From assembly GCF_002514725.1 (NCBI RefSeq), contig NZ_NTLB01000007.1, forward strand, positions 124,001 through 188,000: a stretch of DNA of 64,000 bases, read 5' to 3'. Below the pieces are notes generated by a model. It was not told the DNA's origin. It ran no database searches and saw only the letters and a program-made list of their open reading frames with translations. The position numbers and the translations under genes were made by a program. This stretch comes from Mangrovitalea sediminis. GTDB lineage: Bacteria > Pseudomonadota > Gammaproteobacteria > Pseudomonadales > Oleiphilaceae. Positions 7,920-17,947 of this stretch are shown piece after piece. How positions within the stretch are numbered: the first letter of the stretch is position 1; each line of letters opens with the position of its first letter.

Positions 7920-10781
7920 TCAAGGCAAGCGTTCAAGGGCCCTGTTCAACGCCTGTTCGAGACTCAATTTCTGTTGCAGATACTGCACGGTGGAAAGATC
8001 CCGCTGATAGCGTTGCGGATCCAGATCGTGGGGCAGACTCATGTCCGTGATATAGACCGGATAGTCTGCGCCATTCCGTCGGCGTGAACGGACATAATGC
8101 GCCACTGCAGCGAGGAGGCGGTCCCCATGCTCAAGATGACTGAACTCCTGGTGATCGCAGAACAAATCGAAGTGTAAGGGCGCCTCCGCTTCCTGCATCC
8201 CCACCGCCTGAATCTCGAAACAGCTTTCAGGGAAACCATCGTCCAGCCCCCTTCGTCCTTCCAGCAGGTAGTCGCTCCCCCGCTTCACCAGCTCGGTCAC
8301 CTTGACCTCGAGCGGCGGACTACCGTCATGCAGTGCCCGGCGCAGCTGGCGGCGCTCGTTGATATTCGCGAAGAAGCGCAGGATCGGCGAAAGCAGATAA
8401 CGCACAGACTGGAAGCCCGCCTGCCAGAACCATAGCGCCCCCATCTCGTCGACCATCCAGAGATCCGCCTGATCGCCCTTGATCTCGTAGAACAACTGAA
8501 TATTGCCTGGCTCACTGGCACCGCACACCACCCGCAGTGCCAGCGCGCCCGACAACGCATGACGATCGATCACCAGAGGAGAGTAGCGGGTCTGCGGCAG
8601 CGCCATCAGGCCGAGCAGCTCCCCATAACCGCTCGCTGCCAAGAAACGGGGCTGGCCATCCAGAAACTGCAGCATGAACCAGCGCCGATCCATCTCAATC
8701 AGGTAGCGCAGAGCGCGGGGTTCGGATGCCTCGGCGAAATAGGCCTGGGCAACGTCGACGAAAAGTTCCTCGACACGGCGGGCGATGGCCGTCGCCCTCC
8801 CCGCACAGTGACAATGTACGCTCAAGGCCGGACGCGCCGCCGGCGACAGCGTCAGGTTCGCCAGGTAATGTTTCAGACACTGGATCAGGGTGTCCCCGGC
8901 CTCGTAACGCTGTACGCTAACCTCATGCCAGCTGTTCAGGCTGACTTGGTCTACGGTCACCACCAGGTTGTCTCGCAGCCCACTGAAGCCCAAAGCATCG
9001 CTGCGTTCGCTCAGTTTCTGCAATCCCCTTTCACTGAGCGACTCCAAGGGATCGACACCAACGTTGATGAACAGGATCGCCACCAGGGGGCGAGGGTCCT
9101 CGAGCAATGCCGTCCGCTCCGGCGAGGCAATCGGCGTACGCAGGTCCTGTTGCAGGCCATGAATCAACGACCGGAGCTCCGATACACTGAGGCGCGTGCG
9201 CCCGGCCTGAACATTCAAACGCGTGGCGCTGGTCAAAAGGCCGTTGCAGTGGCACCAGACCAGCAGTTCGATGAGACTGGCGCTGTGTTTGATAACGGGC
9301 TGGAAAGCGGCATCGGCCGGCGTATCGAGGTCACGATAAAGCAGCCACCCATCGCCGGAGCCGCCCTCCGGGGAGGCTGAACGGTGATGAAAGGCCAGGT
9401 TCTCTTCCGCCAGCGAAGGCGCGATACCCGGATTGATAACCTCGATCTTGCCGGCCTTGCGCTGAAACGCCGCGTACAGCTTGCGCCCCAGCAATGCCAA
9501 ATCTTCAGGCCGGATACTGGCTGTCACCCCCTGCTCCCGTGCCAGCCGCGAAAGGAAGCGATAGCTGTGGGTCAGCGCATTGACGATGGTCCTGCGTTCG
9601 CGCAGCACTTCGCCGACACGCCAGGAGGCCCGACGATCGAGGCGGCGAATCTGAGCCTCATCCCAGCCCCACTGGGTGACGAGGCTCAACAGCAGGCTGG
9701 CTCGCCAATCCTGACGGGGATTCTCCAGCCTCGACAGGGGAAGTGCGGACTTCAGGTAGAAGCTGCGGCGCAGCAGTTCGAGGCGTTCTTCCGCATCCCC
9801 TGCCAGCAACCAGCCCTCGAGATAGCGGTAAAGCATGATATACGGATCAAGCTCATCCACATCCAACCGGCCCCCGAAGACGGCTTCCTTGAAGGCCAGC
9901 GCCAGCGGACGCTGTCCTTCACCGACGTAACTCTCAATGAGGAGCAACTTGAGAATGGCCTTCCAGGGCGAGTCGATGCCCTTATAGAGTTGCCAGATAC
10001 CGGCCCCGATAAACTCCGCCGGAGGGATGGCCGGAATAGGCCCGAAATCCAGGTACTCCTCATCCTTGATGAAGCGACAGTCGACCAGTTGGCGAACCAG
10101 GGCAGCATAGTCGGACTCCCGCTCCACCGGGATCAGCCACCAGAGCGGATACTTGCCGCCAAGATGAATGGCCGTGCGATAGAACTCGTCCAGCAACAAG
10201 TAGTGCTGTGCACTGCCGCAGTTCTCCTCATCGACACGTTGGTCCAGGCGCCCACCGCGGAAACCGTCGGCCGACAGCACAAAGATATGCAACTCCACAC
10301 CAAAATCCGCCGCCCAGCGCTCGAGCGCCTCAGCCTTGCGCGACAGCAGGGCGATTCCGGGCGCAGCCAGATCCTGGCGATGACACAGCCAGACATCGAG
10401 ATCGCTGCGGCCAGTCTGGGCAATGGTGCCTGGGCTGCCCATGACGAAAAGACTGTCCAGATCCGGCCTTTGGGTGCCCTGGGAACGCCAATGGAAGGAA
10501 CGGCTGAAGCGCTGGGCCGCATCCAGCACCGCGCGATCCGGCGAATAGAGCGCCAGACCGTGAGGGCAGCGGCTGTCGAGATACCCGGGCAAGGCCGGAT
10601 GATTGAGATGGAAGATCAACGGCAGCAGTTCCAGCACCAGACTCTGCCGGGGCCCCAACCCCTGTAGGGCTCGCAGCAGGCGCGCCTGATTCACCTGCTC
10701 GAAACGGCCGCGCAGTTTCTTCAGCGTCTTTCGGTCTATCCCCTCATCGAAATCGAGGGCAATGGCAGGAACAGCGTTCAC
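7920..10781 (-). CDS. cyaA: Class I adenylate cyclase
   Basis: CyaA makes cyclic AMP from ATP in the cytoplasm. The 953-residue protein has the class I layout: an N-terminal catalytic half with the nucleotidyltransferase signature GSPGTIAQTGRSDLDVW (about residues 114-130, with the paired aspartates of SDLDVW), and a long C-terminal regulatory half. A GTG at 10781 with GGAG just upstream is used. The gene is divergent from a PAS/GGDEF-like/EAL-like protein. A sequence resembling a CRP/Vfr site lies about 45-60 bases upstream of its start. Length is slightly above the roughly 850 residues of E. coli CyaA, similar to pseudomonad forms. Confidence 0.95.
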   Translation of the reverse strand: MNAVPAIALDFDEGIDRKTLKKLRGRFEQVNQARLLRALQGLGPRQSLVLELLPLIFHLNHPALPGYLDSRCPHGLALYSPDRAVLDAAQRFSRSFHWRSQGTQRPDLDSLFVMGSPGTIAQTGRSDLDVWLCHRQDLAAPGIALLSRKAEALERWAADFGVELHIFVLSADGFRGGRLDQRVDEENCGSAQHYLLLDEFYRTAIHLGGKYPLWWLIPVERESDYAALVRQLVDCRFIKDEEYLDFGPIPAIPPAEFIGAGIWQLYKGIDSPWKAILKLLLIESYVGEGQRPLALAFKEAVFGGRLDVDELDPYIMLYRYLEGWLLAGDAEERLELLRRSFYLKSALPLSRLENPRQDWRASLLLSLVTQWGWDEAQIRRLDRRASWRVGEVLRERRTIVNALTHSYRFLSRLAREQGVTASIRPEDLALLGRKLYAAFQRKAGKIEVINPGIAPSLAEENLAFHHRSASPEGGSGDGWLLYRDLDTPADAAFQPVIKHSASLIELLVWCHCNGLLTSATRLNVQAGRTRLSVSELRSLIHGLQQDLRTPIASPERTALLEDPRPLVAILFINVGVDPLESLSERGLQKLSERSDALGFSGLRDNLVVTVDQVSLNSWHEVSVQRYEAGDTLIQCLKHYLANLTLSPAARPALSVHCHCAGRATAIARRVEELFVDVAQAYFAEASEPRALRYLIEMDRRWFMLQFLDGQPRFLAASGYGELLGLMALPQTRYSPLVIDRHALSGALALRVVCGASEPGNIQLFYEIKGDQADLWMVDEMGALWFWQAGFQSVRYLLSPILRFFANINERRQLRRALHDGSPPLEVKVTELVKRGSDYLLEGRRGLDDGFPESCFEIQAVGMQEAEAPLHFDLFCDHQEFSHLEHGDRLLAAVAHYVRSRRRNGADYPVYITDMSLPHDLDPQRYQRDLSTVQYLQQKLSLEQALNRALERLP

Positions 10782-10824
10782 AGTGACTCCGATTTAACCC
10801 TGTCCGGAAACCCCGGTCCCTAAC

Positions 10825-10840
10825 AGTGTTTACTCTCACG
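10825..10840. promoter_or_regulatory. Weak CRP/Vfr-like site between cyaA and its divergent neighbour
   Basis: AGTGT and TCACG are spaced by six bases, matching seven of ten conserved positions of the TGTGA-N6-TCACA consensus. The placement suits autoregulation of cyaA, which is known for CRP in E. coli. The match is imperfect and could be chance. Confidence 0.2.
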
Positions 10841-10950
10841 GGAACCGGGTATGATTGGGCCTCGGGTGTCATCTCGCGGCCATCACCATCCGGTTTGCGC
10901 CCTGTCGATCCGCTCTTCCGCCCACCGGCGCTGCGGGTATCGAAAAGGGC

Positions 10951-13521
10951 ATGCGCTTTCAACAAGTGTATACGCGATGCGTGAGGCTGTATAACAAGGA
11001 ACCCGCCAGACGATCCGGTGGCCAACAAACGGCGCGGCTCAATGGGGAGGTTTCCGGCAATGCGCAGAGGCTCGAACGCGTGAAAGAATTCCTGATTAGC
11101 CGCGTCCGTCCGGACCAGACGGAAGAACGTCGCCATGCCCGGATTCGCATCGACGACAACGGCTCGATCACTTACGCCGACGCGGCGGCCGAGCAGCTGT
11201 TCGGTTACGATCAGCACGTCCTGCCAGGCATGCTCCTCAAGCAACTGGTCGCCACCCGCCAGGACAACCCGCTCATGCCCCCCCACGACGAAAAGCTGCG
11301 GGAAGGGCTGCCGGTTATCATCACCTTACGTCATCGTGACGGCATCTTCTTTACCGGTGAGATCAAGATGCGGGTCCAGGTCAGCGATGCCGACCAGGCC
11401 GCCGAAGCCGCCATCGACCTGCGCCGGGAAGCGCCACTGGATCCCCGTGTTCTCCAGGTTGTCGAAGAAGCCGGCAAGCTCGGTATCTGGGAGCTGGATG
11501 TCCGCCATAATCACCTGACCTGGTCGGAAGGCGTGTACCGACTGTTCGAACTCCGCCCAGGGCAGGATATCAGCCCGGAACATGCGCTCTATTATTTCCA
11601 CGACCACCAGCAGCGGGTTCGCGCCTCCTTCCGACGCTGCCTGCGTAGCGGCCGCCCCTTCTGTATGGACCTGACACTGCTGACCGCCCGCCAGCACAAA
11701 CGTTGGGTCCGTCTTAGCGGCAAAGCCCTGAATAAGGGCGAGCAGGTCACCCTCCTGGCCGGCACCATCGTCGACGTTTCCGACGAATACCGCCGGGCGG
11801 CCGAGAAACAGCACTGGCAGGGCCTGTTACGAAGCCTGATGGCCGCGACAGATGACCTGGTCGTCGCCGTCAACACGGACCTGTGCATTCTTGCCATGAA
11901 TCGCGCCTATGCCGACCAGTTCGAGCGCACCTTCCAGCAACGACCGAAGGAAGGCGATCAGTTGACACATCTCCTCCAGGAATATCCCAACGAGCGCCGC
12001 CTCTACCAACGGCTTTGGGAGCGCGCCTTCGAAAGAGACACCTTCTGCGTGGAGATGCCCCTAGCCCAACAGGAACGGGAACTGCCGGTCTACGAGATCC
12101 ACTATCATCGCCTGCTCAATGCCGACGGCGAAACTGTCGGGGCCGCCCATATGGCCCGCAATATCAGTTCACGCATGCGCGCCGGTGAGAACCTGAATTA
12201 CCTGAGCAGTCACGACCCCATGACCGGGCTGCTGAACCGGCGGGAGCTACTGAACCGCATCCAGCGCGCCATAGATGTGGGTATGAATCGCGGCACCCCA
12301 TACAGCCTGCTCTATCTCGACCTGGACCATTTCGCCGAATTCAATACGCTCTCGGGCCCCGGCGCAGGCGATCGTTACCTGCGTGAACTGGCCAATATGC
12401 TGACCGCCAAGCTGCGTCAGCGCGATGCCCTTGCCCGCGTTGCGGGCGACAAGTTCGCCATCCTGCTCGACAACTGCGGCGAAACCGAAGCCCGCAAGGT
12501 TGCCGAAAACCTGCGCATCACCATCGAAAGTTTCTCCTTCGAATGGCGCGGGCACCCCCTGCAAACCACCGTCAGCGCCGGACTGATCCCCATCCCCAGC
12601 GCGGAACCCGGAACATCGGAAGACTTACTGGCACTGGCCGCCGATCTCTGCCAGACAGCACGCAATGCCGGCCGCAACAGAGTCCATGTGCATCGTGACC
12701 AGACCATTGCGATGGCCGAGCACGAGGCAAGAGAGCTGTTGCAACACCTACAGGACTGCGTGCAACGCGGAGAAGGCATCGTGCTGGAGTTCCAGTCCAT
12801 GCGACCGGTCAGTAGCGTCACCTGGGGGGATTATGTCGAGATTCTGGCCCGTCTGGCCGACGCTACGCCAGGCTCACCCCACTGGCAGCCGGATGCCTTT
12901 CTGCCGGTCGCCGAACGATTTGACCTGGCACAGCAGCTGGACCGCCAGGTGATTGAGCGCACCCTCGCCTGGCTCTCAAAACATCCGCTGCTCGAGCCGC
13001 GCCTGAAACTGTGCAGCTTCAACCTGTCCCTGGCCAGCGTCCTGGACCATACCCTTGCCGATTTCGTAGGCACCCTGCTGGAAAGCTGCCGCTTCCCCGC
13101 CGATACCTTCTGCTTTGAAATCCGCGAGCGTGATGCCAGCCAGCACCCAGAAGCAATTCAGCGCTGCTGCGATGATCTGCACGACCTTGGCTGCAAGGTC
13201 GCGCTCGATGGCGCAGGCGCTTCGGTACAAGGCTATGCGCTCGCTGCACGGCTGCCGGTCGACATCATCAAGCTGGACCAGGCTCTCATACAGAATCTGG
13301 CCGATGACCCGGTTCAGCAGGTTATGGTGGAGGCACTGCATAAGATTGCGGAAGTGTCGGGCAAGATTACGGTTGCACCCTTCATCGAAAGCGATGAAGC
13401 GCTACGGGAGGTGCGGCGCTTAGGCATTCACTTCGCCCAGGGCTTCCGCCTGGCGCCGCCGCGGCCGCTGGATGAGCTGGCGCCGCCGGTGGTGGACTGG
13501 CCTCACCGCAGCGCGCCATGA
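10951..13521 (+). CDS. PAS-PAS-PAS protein with degenerate GGDEF and EAL domains
   Basis: The cytoplasmic protein is about 856 residues from the ATG at 10951; the start is uncertain. Three PAS-like domains (about residues 60-150, 160-285 and 290-400) precede a GGDEF domain and an EAL domain. In GGDEF the active-site motif is AGDKF, which should not cyclise GTP, but the RQRD inhibitory site (RxxD) is kept at the right spacing. In EAL the EILAR glutamate, the NLS asparagine, EIRE and KLD are present, while DDFG is replaced by DGAG and the AEGVE motif by APFIE. Phosphodiesterase activity is therefore doubtful. I infer a cyclic di-GMP receptor or scaffold that responds to a PAS signal. It diverges from cyaA. 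Confidence 0.8.
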   Translation: MRFQQVYTRCVRLYNKEPARRSGGQQTARLNGEVSGNAQRLERVKEFLISRVRPDQTEERRHARIRIDDNGSITYADAAAEQLFGYDQHVLPGMLLKQLVATRQDNPLMPPHDEKLREGLPVIITLRHRDGIFFTGEIKMRVQVSDADQAAEAAIDLRREAPLDPRVLQVVEEAGKLGIWELDVRHNHLTWSEGVYRLFELRPGQDISPEHALYYFHDHQQRVRASFRRCLRSGRPFCMDLTLLTARQHKRWVRLSGKALNKGEQVTLLAGTIVDVSDEYRRAAEKQHWQGLLRSLMAATDDLVVAVNTDLCILAMNRAYADQFERTFQQRPKEGDQLTHLLQEYPNERRLYQRLWERAFERDTFCVEMPLAQQERELPVYEIHYHRLLNADGETVGAAHMARNISSRMRAGENLNYLSSHDPMTGLLNRRELLNRIQRAIDVGMNRGTPYSLLYLDLDHFAEFNTLSGPGAGDRYLRELANMLTAKLRQRDALARVAGDKFAILLDNCGETEARKVAENLRITIESFSFEWRGHPLQTTVSAGLIPIPSAEPGTSEDLLALAADLCQTARNAGRNRVHVHRDQTIAMAEHEARELLQHLQDCVQRGEGIVLEFQSMRPVSSVTWGDYVEILARLADATPGSPHWQPDAFLPVAERFDLAQQLDRQVIERTLAWLSKHPLLEPRLKLCSFNLSLASVLDHTLADFVGTLLESCRFPADTFCFEIRERDASQHPEAIQRCCDDLHDLGCKVALDGAGASVQGYALAARLPVDIIKLDQALIQNLADDPVQQVMVEALHKIAEVSGKITVAPFIESDEALREVRRLGIHFAQGFRLAPPRPLDELAPPVVDWPHRSAP

Positions 13522-13560
13522 CGCCTCAAGGATAACCGCCACCGCGGTCATCCTCGAAAC

Positions 13561-13582
13561 GGCTAACCTTTGAGGTTACGCC
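13561..13582. terminator. Possible bidirectional hairpin between convergent genes
   Basis: GGCTAACCT and AGGTTACGCC pair with one bulged base around a TTG loop. The hairpin lies between the PAS gene (plus) and argH (minus) and overlaps the argH stop codon. The T-rich tract is poor on both strands, so it may act weakly or with Rho. Confidence 0.3.
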
Positions 13583-14970
13583 AAACGCGTACGGGCCCGG
13601 GAAACAGCAGCCCGCACCTGATCCGGCGCGGTGCCACCAATATGGTTACGCGCCTGCACCGACCCATCCAGGGTCAGCACCTCGAACACGTCTGCCTCGA
13701 TCACGGTGGAGAAGCGCTGAAGCTCTTCGAGTGTCATTTCCGACAGATCCCGCTTTTCCGCCACACCAAAGGCAACGGCCTTACCCACAATCTCGTGGGC
13801 ATCGCGGAAAGGCACCCCCCGCTTGACCAGATAGTCGGCCAGATCGGTAGCCGTGGAGAAACCACGACGTGCCGCCGTGCGGGTCTGCTCACGCTTCACC
13901 TGCAGGGCCGGCACCATGTCGCCATAAGCCTTGAGGCAGCCTTTGACCGTATCCACGGTATCGAACAAGGGCTCCTTGTCTTCCTGATTATCCTTGTTGT
14001 AGGCCAGCGGCTGGCCTTTCATCAGGGTCAGCAGGGATACCAGGTGGCCATTGACGCGGCCGGTTTTGCCGCGCACCAGTTCGGGCACATCCGGATTCTT
14101 CTTCTGCGGCATGATCGAAGACCCCGTACAGAAACGGTCGGGCAAATCAATGAAATCGAATTGGGAGGAGGTCCACAGCACCAGCTCCTCACTGAAACGG
14201 GACAGGTGCGTCATCAACAGCGAAGCGAAAGCACAGAATTCGATGGCGAAATCGCGATCGCTGACCGAATCCAGCGAGTTTTCGGTCGGCGCATCGAAGC
14301 CCAGCAGTTCGGCGGTATAGGCACGGTCGATCGGGTAGGTGGTACCAGCCAGGGCCGCAGCGCCCAGGGGCATAATGTTGACCCGTTTACGACAGTCCAG
14401 CAGCCGCTGATGGTCCCGCTCCAACATTTCGAACCAGGCCATCATATGATGACCGAAGGTCACCGGCTGGGCCGTCTGCAGGTGGGTAAAGCCCGGCATG
14501 ACGGTGTCCGCCTCGCGTTCGGCCAGGTCCAGCAGGCCAAATTGCAGCCGGCGGATCTCTTCGCCAATCACGTCGATTTCATCGCGCAGGTAGAGACGGA
14601 TATCAGTCGCCACCTGGTCATTGCGCGAGCGCCCGGTGTGAAGTTTCTTGCCAGTAATGCCGATGCGATCAGTCAGGCGTGCCTCGATGTTCATGTGCAC
14701 GTCTTCCAGGCTCACCGACCAACCGAAACTGCCCGCCTCGATTTCCGCCTTGATTGCCTGCAACCCTTCGATGATCTGGTCCCGCTCCTCGTCGGTCAAC
14801 ACCCCTACCCGGGCCAACATGGTCGCATGGGCGATAGAACCCGTAATATCATGGTGATAGAGGCGCTGGTCGAAGCCTACCGAGGCTGTGAAGCGCTCCA
14901 CAAAAGCGTCCGTGGGTTCGCTAAAACGGCCGCCCCAGGGTTTTTCGGACGTCTTGTTCTGGTCAGTCAT
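13576..14970 (-). CDS. argH: Argininosuccinate lyase
   Basis: ArgH splits argininosuccinate to arginine and fumarate, the last step of arginine synthesis. The 464-residue protein has the fumarase/lyase superfamily signature [12 protein letters not shown] at 283-294, including the catalytic serine loop, plus TGRSRNDQ (112-119) and H163 in FTHLQTAQP. Length and motifs are normal. The start ATG has AGGAAGA upstream. The gene is divergent from algZ, and the argH-algZ-algR-hemC arrangement is shared with Pseudomonas and relatives. A perfect TATAAT lies at 15030-15035 upstream on the minus strand, but I see no good -35 element. Confidence 0.97.
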   Translation of the reverse strand: MTDQNKTSEKPWGGRFSEPTDAFVERFTASVGFDQRLYHHDITGSIAHATMLARVGVLTDEERDQIIEGLQAIKAEIEAGSFGWSVSLEDVHMNIEARLTDRIGITGKKLHTGRSRNDQVATDIRLYLRDEIDVIGEEIRRLQFGLLDLAEREADTVMPGFTHLQTAQPVTFGHHMMAWFEMLERDHQRLLDCRKRVNIMPLGAAALAGTTYPIDRAYTAELLGFDAPTENSLDSVSDRDFAIEFCAFASLLMTHLSRFSEELVLWTSSQFDFIDLPDRFCTGSSIMPQKKNPDVPELVRGKTGRVNGHLVSLLTLMKGQPLAYNKDNQEDKEPLFDTVDTVKGCLKAYGDMVPALQVKREQTRTAARRGFSTATDLADYLVKRGVPFRDAHEIVGKAVAFGVAEKRDLSEMTLEELQRFSTVIEADVFEVLTLDGSVQARNHIGGTAPDQVRAAVSRARTRLA

Positions 14971-15029
14971 GGTCTATCTTCCTATCTTGACGATGCGCCA
15001 CATCATGAGGGGAGCGCTGCAGGGCGCCG

Positions 15030-15035
15030 ATTATA
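15030..15035 (-). promoter_or_regulatory. Candidate -10 element upstream of argH
   Basis: Read on the minus strand this is TATAAT, an exact -10 match, 60 bases before the argH start codon. A -35 match is weak, so only the -10 element is claimed. Confidence 0.35.
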
Positions 15036-15080
15036 ACATTCATACAGGGCAACGCATGTGCCTCCGAAAAGACCGAGCGA

Positions 15081-16139
15081 ATGATTTCCCAGGACACCGA
15101 TAACCCCAAGGCGCCCGACCTCTATATACCCGACCTATGTCGGGTGCGCGCCGTTTTCCTGCTGCTGGTGACAACGGAACTGGTCGTCCTGCTGTTCGCA
15201 CTGATTCGCGGCGACAATCGCTGGATCGACTGGGACTTTTTCGGGCTTGCGTCGCTGTTTTCCCAATGGGCGGTACTGACCTGTGCGGCCCTGATCTGCA
15301 GCCTGCGGAGCTGGCTCGCCCGTCTGTCAGTGCCTCAAGTAACCCTGACAGTGATGTTCATCATCCAACTGGATGTTCTGCTTTTCAGCCTGTTCGCCAA
15401 CGGCCTGCTGCAATGGAGTGCCTGGCACTTTGCCTGGAACTGGCGGGCCATCGGCCACAACCTCCTGATTGCCCTGATCGTCAGCGGTATCGTGTTACGT
15501 TACTTTTTCCTGCAATTTCAGTGGCGTCGCCAGAAGCAGGCCGAACTCAGCGCGCGACTGACCGCCCTGCAGGCACGCATCCACCCGCACTTCCTGTTCA
15601 ACAGCATGAATACCATCGCCAGCCTGATCGCCACGCGGCCGGCATTGGCCGAAGACGTCGTGCTGGACCTGTCCGAACTCTTCCGTGCCAGCTTACGCAC
15701 TCAGGAACGGCTGATCCCCCTCGATGAGGAAATCGCCCTTTGCCGACGCTATCTGCACATCGAACAATTGCGCCTGGCCGAAAGGCTGACCGTGGAGTGG
15801 TCGCTGGCACCGGGAATCGGGCATCAGGCCATCCCGCCACTGACCTTGCAGCCGCTGTTGGAGAATGCCATCTACCACGGCATTCAACCCCGCCCCGATG
15901 GTGGACGGATACACATAGAGACCCAGCATCAGGGCAATGCCGTCTACATCCTGGTGCATAATCCATTGCCGGCAGCCGGGCAACGCAGCAGCAGCGGCAA
16001 CCGCATAGCCCTGGACAATATCCGGGCCCGCCTGGCAACGTTGTTTGGGGAACAGGCAGTCCTCAAGACCAGCCGCCCCAACGACGAATTCACGGTTACA
16101 ATACGATTGCCCTGGCGCCCCCTGAATAAAACCGCCTGA
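15081..16139 (+). CDS. algZ: LytS-type sensor histidine kinase AlgZ/FimS
   Basis: AlgZ is the membrane sensor partner of AlgR. The 352-residue protein has four predicted membrane helices (about 24-42, 53-78, 88-108, 125-146), then the His_kinase domain of the LytS family with IHPHFLFNSMNTI (probable phospho-accepting H170). The HATPase region includes PPLTLQPLLENAIYHG (N-box) and GNRIALDNIRARL (glycine box). algR starts 25 bases later. The order argH/algZ/algR/hemC is that of Pseudomonas, where the pair governs alginate, twitching motility and virulence. The targets in this organism cannot be read from the window. Confidence 0.9.
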   Translation: MISQDTDNPKAPDLYIPDLCRVRAVFLLLVTTELVVLLFALIRGDNRWIDWDFFGLASLFSQWAVLTCAALICSLRSWLARLSVPQVTLTVMFIIQLDVLLFSLFANGLLQWSAWHFAWNWRAIGHNLLIALIVSGIVLRYFFLQFQWRRQKQAELSARLTALQARIHPHFLFNSMNTIASLIATRPALAEDVVLDLSELFRASLRTQERLIPLDEEIALCRRYLHIEQLRLAERLTVEWSLAPGIGHQAIPPLTLQPLLENAIYHGIQPRPDGGRIHIETQHQGNAVYILVHNPLPAAGQRSSSGNRIALDNIRARLATLFGEQAVLKTSRPNDEFTVTIRLPWRPLNKTA

Positions 16140-16164
16140 CACCGGAAGTACGGACGAGAACGCC

Positions 16165-16929
16165 ATGCCACACCGCATACTTATCGCCGATGACGAACCC
16201 CTGGCCCGCGAACGTCTGCGCCGACTGGTGCAGGATCTTGCCGATTGCGAAGTCTGCGGAGAAGCGGCTGACGGGCAGCAGGTCCTTCACGAGGTGGCCA
16301 AATGCGGGCCGGACATCGTGCTCCTGGACATCCGCATGCCGGGCATGGACGGCATGGAAACCGCCGAACAACTGACCCGGCTGGAGAATCCTCCCGCCAT
16401 CATTTTCTGCACAGCCTATGATCAATATGCGATCGAGGCGTTCCGGGTACAGGCCGTCGACTACCTGTTAAAACCGGTGCGCCGGGAAGCACTTGCAGAA
16501 GCCCTGGAGCGTGCCCGCAAGCTTAACCGGGTACAGGTCGAGGCCCTTCGGGAAAAGACATCAACCGACGATTCGGAAACCTGCCTGGCCATTCGCAATC
16601 ACCGCGGTACCGAGCTGATCGACCTCGCCCACATCCTTTACTGCCAGGCGGACCAGAAATACGTCACCATCTTTCATGACGCAGGCGAAGCCGTCACCGA
16701 TTTCACCCTCAAGGAACTGGAATCGAACCACCCGGATACCTTCCTGCGCATTCACCGCCAGACCCTGGTGGCGCGCCAGCGAATAAGCGGCCTGCAACGC
16801 GATGCGCAGGGCCAGTATCGGGTCAGGCTGCGAGGCACGACCGCGCGGCCGGACGTCAGCCGGCGCCATGCTTCGGATATCCGCCAGTGGCTGACGGGGC
16901 GGGGTCTGACGGAAGACAGCGACGACTGA
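16165..16929 (+). CDS. algR: LytTR-type response regulator AlgR
   Basis: AlgR is the DNA-binding partner of AlgZ. The receiver domain (1-120) has the acidic pocket D9/D10/E11, the phosphorylation site D55 in VLLDIRMPG, the conserved threonine region FCTAYDQYA and K in YLLKPVRRE. The C-terminal LytTR DNA-binding domain (about 140-245) is recognisable from YCQADQKYVTIF and FLRIHRQTLVARQRI. At 254 residues it is the usual length. It is cotranscribed with algZ and probably with hemC, which begins 73 bases downstream. Confidence 0.93.
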   Translation: MPHRILIADDEPLARERLRRLVQDLADCEVCGEAADGQQVLHEVAKCGPDIVLLDIRMPGMDGMETAEQLTRLENPPAIIFCTAYDQYAIEAFRVQAVDYLLKPVRREALAEALERARKLNRVQVEALREKTSTDDSETCLAIRNHRGTELIDLAHILYCQADQKYVTIFHDAGEAVTDFTLKELESNHPDTFLRIHRQTLVARQRISGLQRDAQGQYRVRLRGTTARPDVSRRHASDIRQWLTGRGLTEDSDD

Positions 16930-17002
16930 AAGCGTTAACCTATAACCCCTCAGGCAGCATCACCGCTGCATTCGCGACCCAACTGGACGACGCCACAGCC
17001 CC

Positions 17003-17947
17003 ATGACCCGACGTACCCTGCGCATCGCCACCCGTAAGAGTGCCCTGGCCCTCTGGCAGGCCGAGCACATCAAAGCCGAACTCGAGCGCCTGCATCCCCA
17101 TATCGACGTTGAACTCCTGGGCATCAAAACCCAGGGCGACAAGATCCTCGACGTGCCGCTGGCCAAAATCGGTGGCAAGGGACTTTTCGTCAAGGAACTG
17201 GAACAGGCCATGCTCGCAGGCGAGGCCGATCTGGCGGTGCACTCGATGAAGGATGTGCCGATGCTGTTCCCGGAGGGGCTTGGTCTGGCGGCGATCTGCG
17301 AACGGGAAGATCCCACAGACGCCTTCGTCAGCAACCGTTTCGCCAGTCTCGACGAACTGCCACAGGGTGCTGTCGTCGGCACGTCCAGTCTGCGCAGGCA
17401 ATGCCAACTCCGGGCCCATCGCCCAGACTTGCAGATCCGAACCCTGCGCGGCAACGTCAATACCCGACTGGCCAAGCTCGATGCAGGGGAATTTGATGCG
17501 ATCGTTCTGGCCAGCTCCGGCCTGAAGCGGCTGGAATTCTCCGACCGGATACGCGCTACCCTGCCGGAAACCATCTGCCTGCCTGCCGTTGGGCAGGGGG
17601 CTCTGGGCATAGAATGCCGAGAAGACGATGCCGACCTGCAAGCCTTACTCGCCCCCCTGAACCATGCTAAGAGCGCTCTTTGCGTGCGCGCCGAACGCGC
17701 CATGAACCGGCGCCTGGAAGGGGGCTGCCAGGTACCGATTGCCGGCTTCGCGGTGCTGGAAGGTGACAGGGTCTGGTTACGTGCACGAGTCGGTGCGCCG
17801 GACGGAACCCTCATCTACCGCAGCGAAGGCTATGCCGAGGCGACTCTCGAGGCTGCTGAGGCGCTGGGCATCTCCCTCGCCGAGGAGTTGCTGTCTCAAG
17901 GTGCCGACCGGATCCTGTCGGAAATCTATGGCCACGACTTCCAATAA
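17003..17947 (+). CDS. hemC: Porphobilinogen deaminase (hydroxymethylbilane synthase)
   Basis: HemC polymerises four porphobilinogens to hydroxymethylbilane in tetrapyrrole synthesis. The 314-residue protein has the conserved N-terminal segment [14 protein letters not shown], the arginine-rich substrate loop [13 protein letters not shown] and C242 in [10 protein letters not shown], which carries the dipyrromethane cofactor. Length is normal. hemD overlaps its 3' end by 20 bases, so the two successive enzymes are translationally linked. Confidence 0.97.
   Translation: MTRRTLRIATRKSALALWQAEHIKAELERLHPHIDVELLGIKTQGDKILDVPLAKIGGKGLFVKELEQAMLAGEADLAVHSMKDVPMLFPEGLGLAAICEREDPTDAFVSNRFASLDELPQGAVVGTSSLRRQCQLRAHRPDLQIRTLRGNVNTRLAKLDAGEFDAIVLASSGLKRLEFSDRIRATLPETICLPAVGQGALGIECREDDADLQALLAPLNHAKSALCVRAERAMNRRLEGGCQVPIAGFAVLEGDRVWLRARVGAPDGTLIYRSEGYAEATLEAAEALGISLAEELLSQGADRILSEIYGHDFQ

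Noticed and set aside
9384-10667. Plus-strand open frame of 427 codons inside cyaA
   Set aside because: Antisense to the well-supported adenylate cyclase and without domain signals.
13570-15036. Plus-strand open frame of 488 codons
   Set aside because: It is fully antisense to argH, whose motifs are complete. Long antisense frames are expected in GC-rich coding sequence.
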